From positions 1 through 12,070 of the forward strand of contig HF986047.1 in assembly GCA_000431015.1 (NCBI GenBank): a DNA stretch of 12,070 nucleotides, written 5' to 3'. Positions 11,398 through 12,070 of the stretch are shown one piece after another. Source of the stretch: Alistipes sp. CAG:514. GTDB lineage: Bacteria; Bacteroidota; Bacteroidia; Bacteroidales; UBA932. A program made the translations under genes and the position numbers. Below the pieces are notes generated by a model, which made no database searches, was not told the origin of the DNA, and saw only the letters and a program-made list of their open reading frames with translations. Position 1 is the first letter of the stretch, and each line of letters opens with the position of its first letter.

Positions 11398-12070
11398 ATG
11401 AATATGAAAAGAAACATCCAGATAGTGTTCGCTTCCGCTCTGACTCTTCTGTGCCTCGGCTCCTGCACCGCTGACAAGACCGCTCCCCTTGGCAAGGAAG
11501 GCTCCTTCTCCCTTAAGGTAAGGATGGGCGAAACGGCTACAAAGGCCGCCATGAGCCAGGAAGAGCTGCTCTCGACAGCGAAGGTCAGCATATTCAAAGG
11601 CGACTTCTCCGGCAAGGTCCGTGAATATGTCTATTCACAGATTCCGGACGCCATCATGCTGCCTGCCGATGACTACCGCGTCGATGTCGCCGCCGGAGAG
11701 ATTGTCAAGGCCTCTCCCGAGACGGCCTCTTGGGACCAGAAAAGCTACAAAGGCTCCTCTGACGTGAAGATCATCGCCGGCAAGACCAGCGATGTCACAG
11801 TTACGGCCAAGGTCTGCAACGTGGTCACCAACTTCACTTTTGACAACACCGTGGCCGAGGCTTTCAACGAGGGCTACACCTGCTCGGTCGGACTGGCTGC
11901 GGACAATGCCTCCGGCAGGCTCGTCTACGATGCCGCCAAGAAGGGAAAGGACGGTTTCTTCATCGTCTCCGGCTTCGAGCCTTCTCTTTTCTGGACATTC
12001 TCGGGCACACTCAGGAAGAACGGCGCGGCCTTCTCCAAGTCCGGCGAGATCAAGGCCGTCGAGGAGGGAA
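11398..12070 (+). CDS. DUF4493-type lipoprotein 3 (truncated by window edge)
   Basis: Open from ATG 11398 to the end of the window, 224 codons with no stop, so partial at its 3' end. The first residues are MNMKRNIQIVFASALTLLCL; lipobox LGSC gives Cys23. The sequence repeats the DUF4493 layout: GSFSLKVRMG, ATK at 47-49, LPADDYRVDVAAG, YKGSSDVKIIAGKTSDVTV, VTNFTFDNTVAEAFNEGY and GFEPSLFWTFSG. It follows the previous stop by 12 nt and is the fourth lipoprotein of the operon. DUF4493 proteins can exceed 400 residues, so a second domain may lie outside the window. Confidence 0.85.
   Translation, partial: MNMKRNIQIVFASALTLLCLGSCTADKTAPLGKEGSFSLKVRMGETATKAAMSQEELLSTAKVSIFKGDFSGKVREYVYSQIPDAIMLPADDYRVDVAAGEIVKASPETASWDQKSYKGSSDVKIIAGKTSDVTVTAKVCNVVTNFTFDNTVAEAFNEGYTCSVGLAADNASGRLVYDAAKKGKDGFFIVSGFEPSLFWTFSGTLRKNGAAFSKSGEIKAVEEG

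Overview
The window looks like chromosome of a gut-type Bacteroidales (Bacteroidota) with moderately high GC. The evidence is a textbook Bacteroidota promoter (TTTG-N19-TAnnTTTG), weak or absent Shine-Dalgarno signals at most genes, several Bacteroidota-specific families (DUF2490, DUF4956, DUF4493, fimbrillin-like lipoproteins), lipoprotein signal peptides and an outer-membrane barrel ending in Phe. I cannot name a species. No rRNA, tRNA or CRISPR array was seen.

Layout on the + strand unless stated. (A) 170-1551: a pRiA4b ORF-3-family protein with an unusual Gly/Lys-rich octapeptide repeat, then a Bcp/PrxQ thiol peroxidase 29 nt downstream. (B) 1552-1994: a gene-poor stretch with a 50-bp tandem repeat, a doubtful 57-codon ORF and a long inverted repeat just before the next gene. 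(C) 1995-4747: a tight four-gene cluster: secreted YD-repeat-like protein, VTC-domain (polyphosphate-polymerase-like) protein, DUF4956 membrane protein and DUF2490 outer-membrane barrel, ended by a strong terminator at 4894-4927. (D) about 5084-6409: a defective IS256-family insertion sequence on the - strand. Its transposase has lost an internal segment and is frameshifted; degenerate terminal inverted repeats and a GC-rich palindromic repeat remain. (E) 6592-7473: a secreted alkaline-phosphatase-superfamily phosphodiesterase, bounded by terminators at 6521-6550 and 7507-7543. (F) 7595-12070: four consecutive lipoprotein genes from one excellent promoter: a fimbrillin-like protein that starts with TTG, then three DUF4493 proteins, the last cut off by the window edge.

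The two regions of most biological interest are C and F. In C, a soluble VTC catalytic domain is overlapped by a polytopic membrane protein and followed by an outer-membrane barrel, which suggests a split, envelope-spanning version of the eukaryotic VTC polyphosphate synthase/translocase; this is inference. In F, the four lipoproteins share a [VA]-T-[RK] motif, in three of them exactly 26 residues after the lipidated Cys. This recalls type V (fimbrillin) precursors cut at a basic residue before assembly, so F may encode a surface fibre or adhesin complex.
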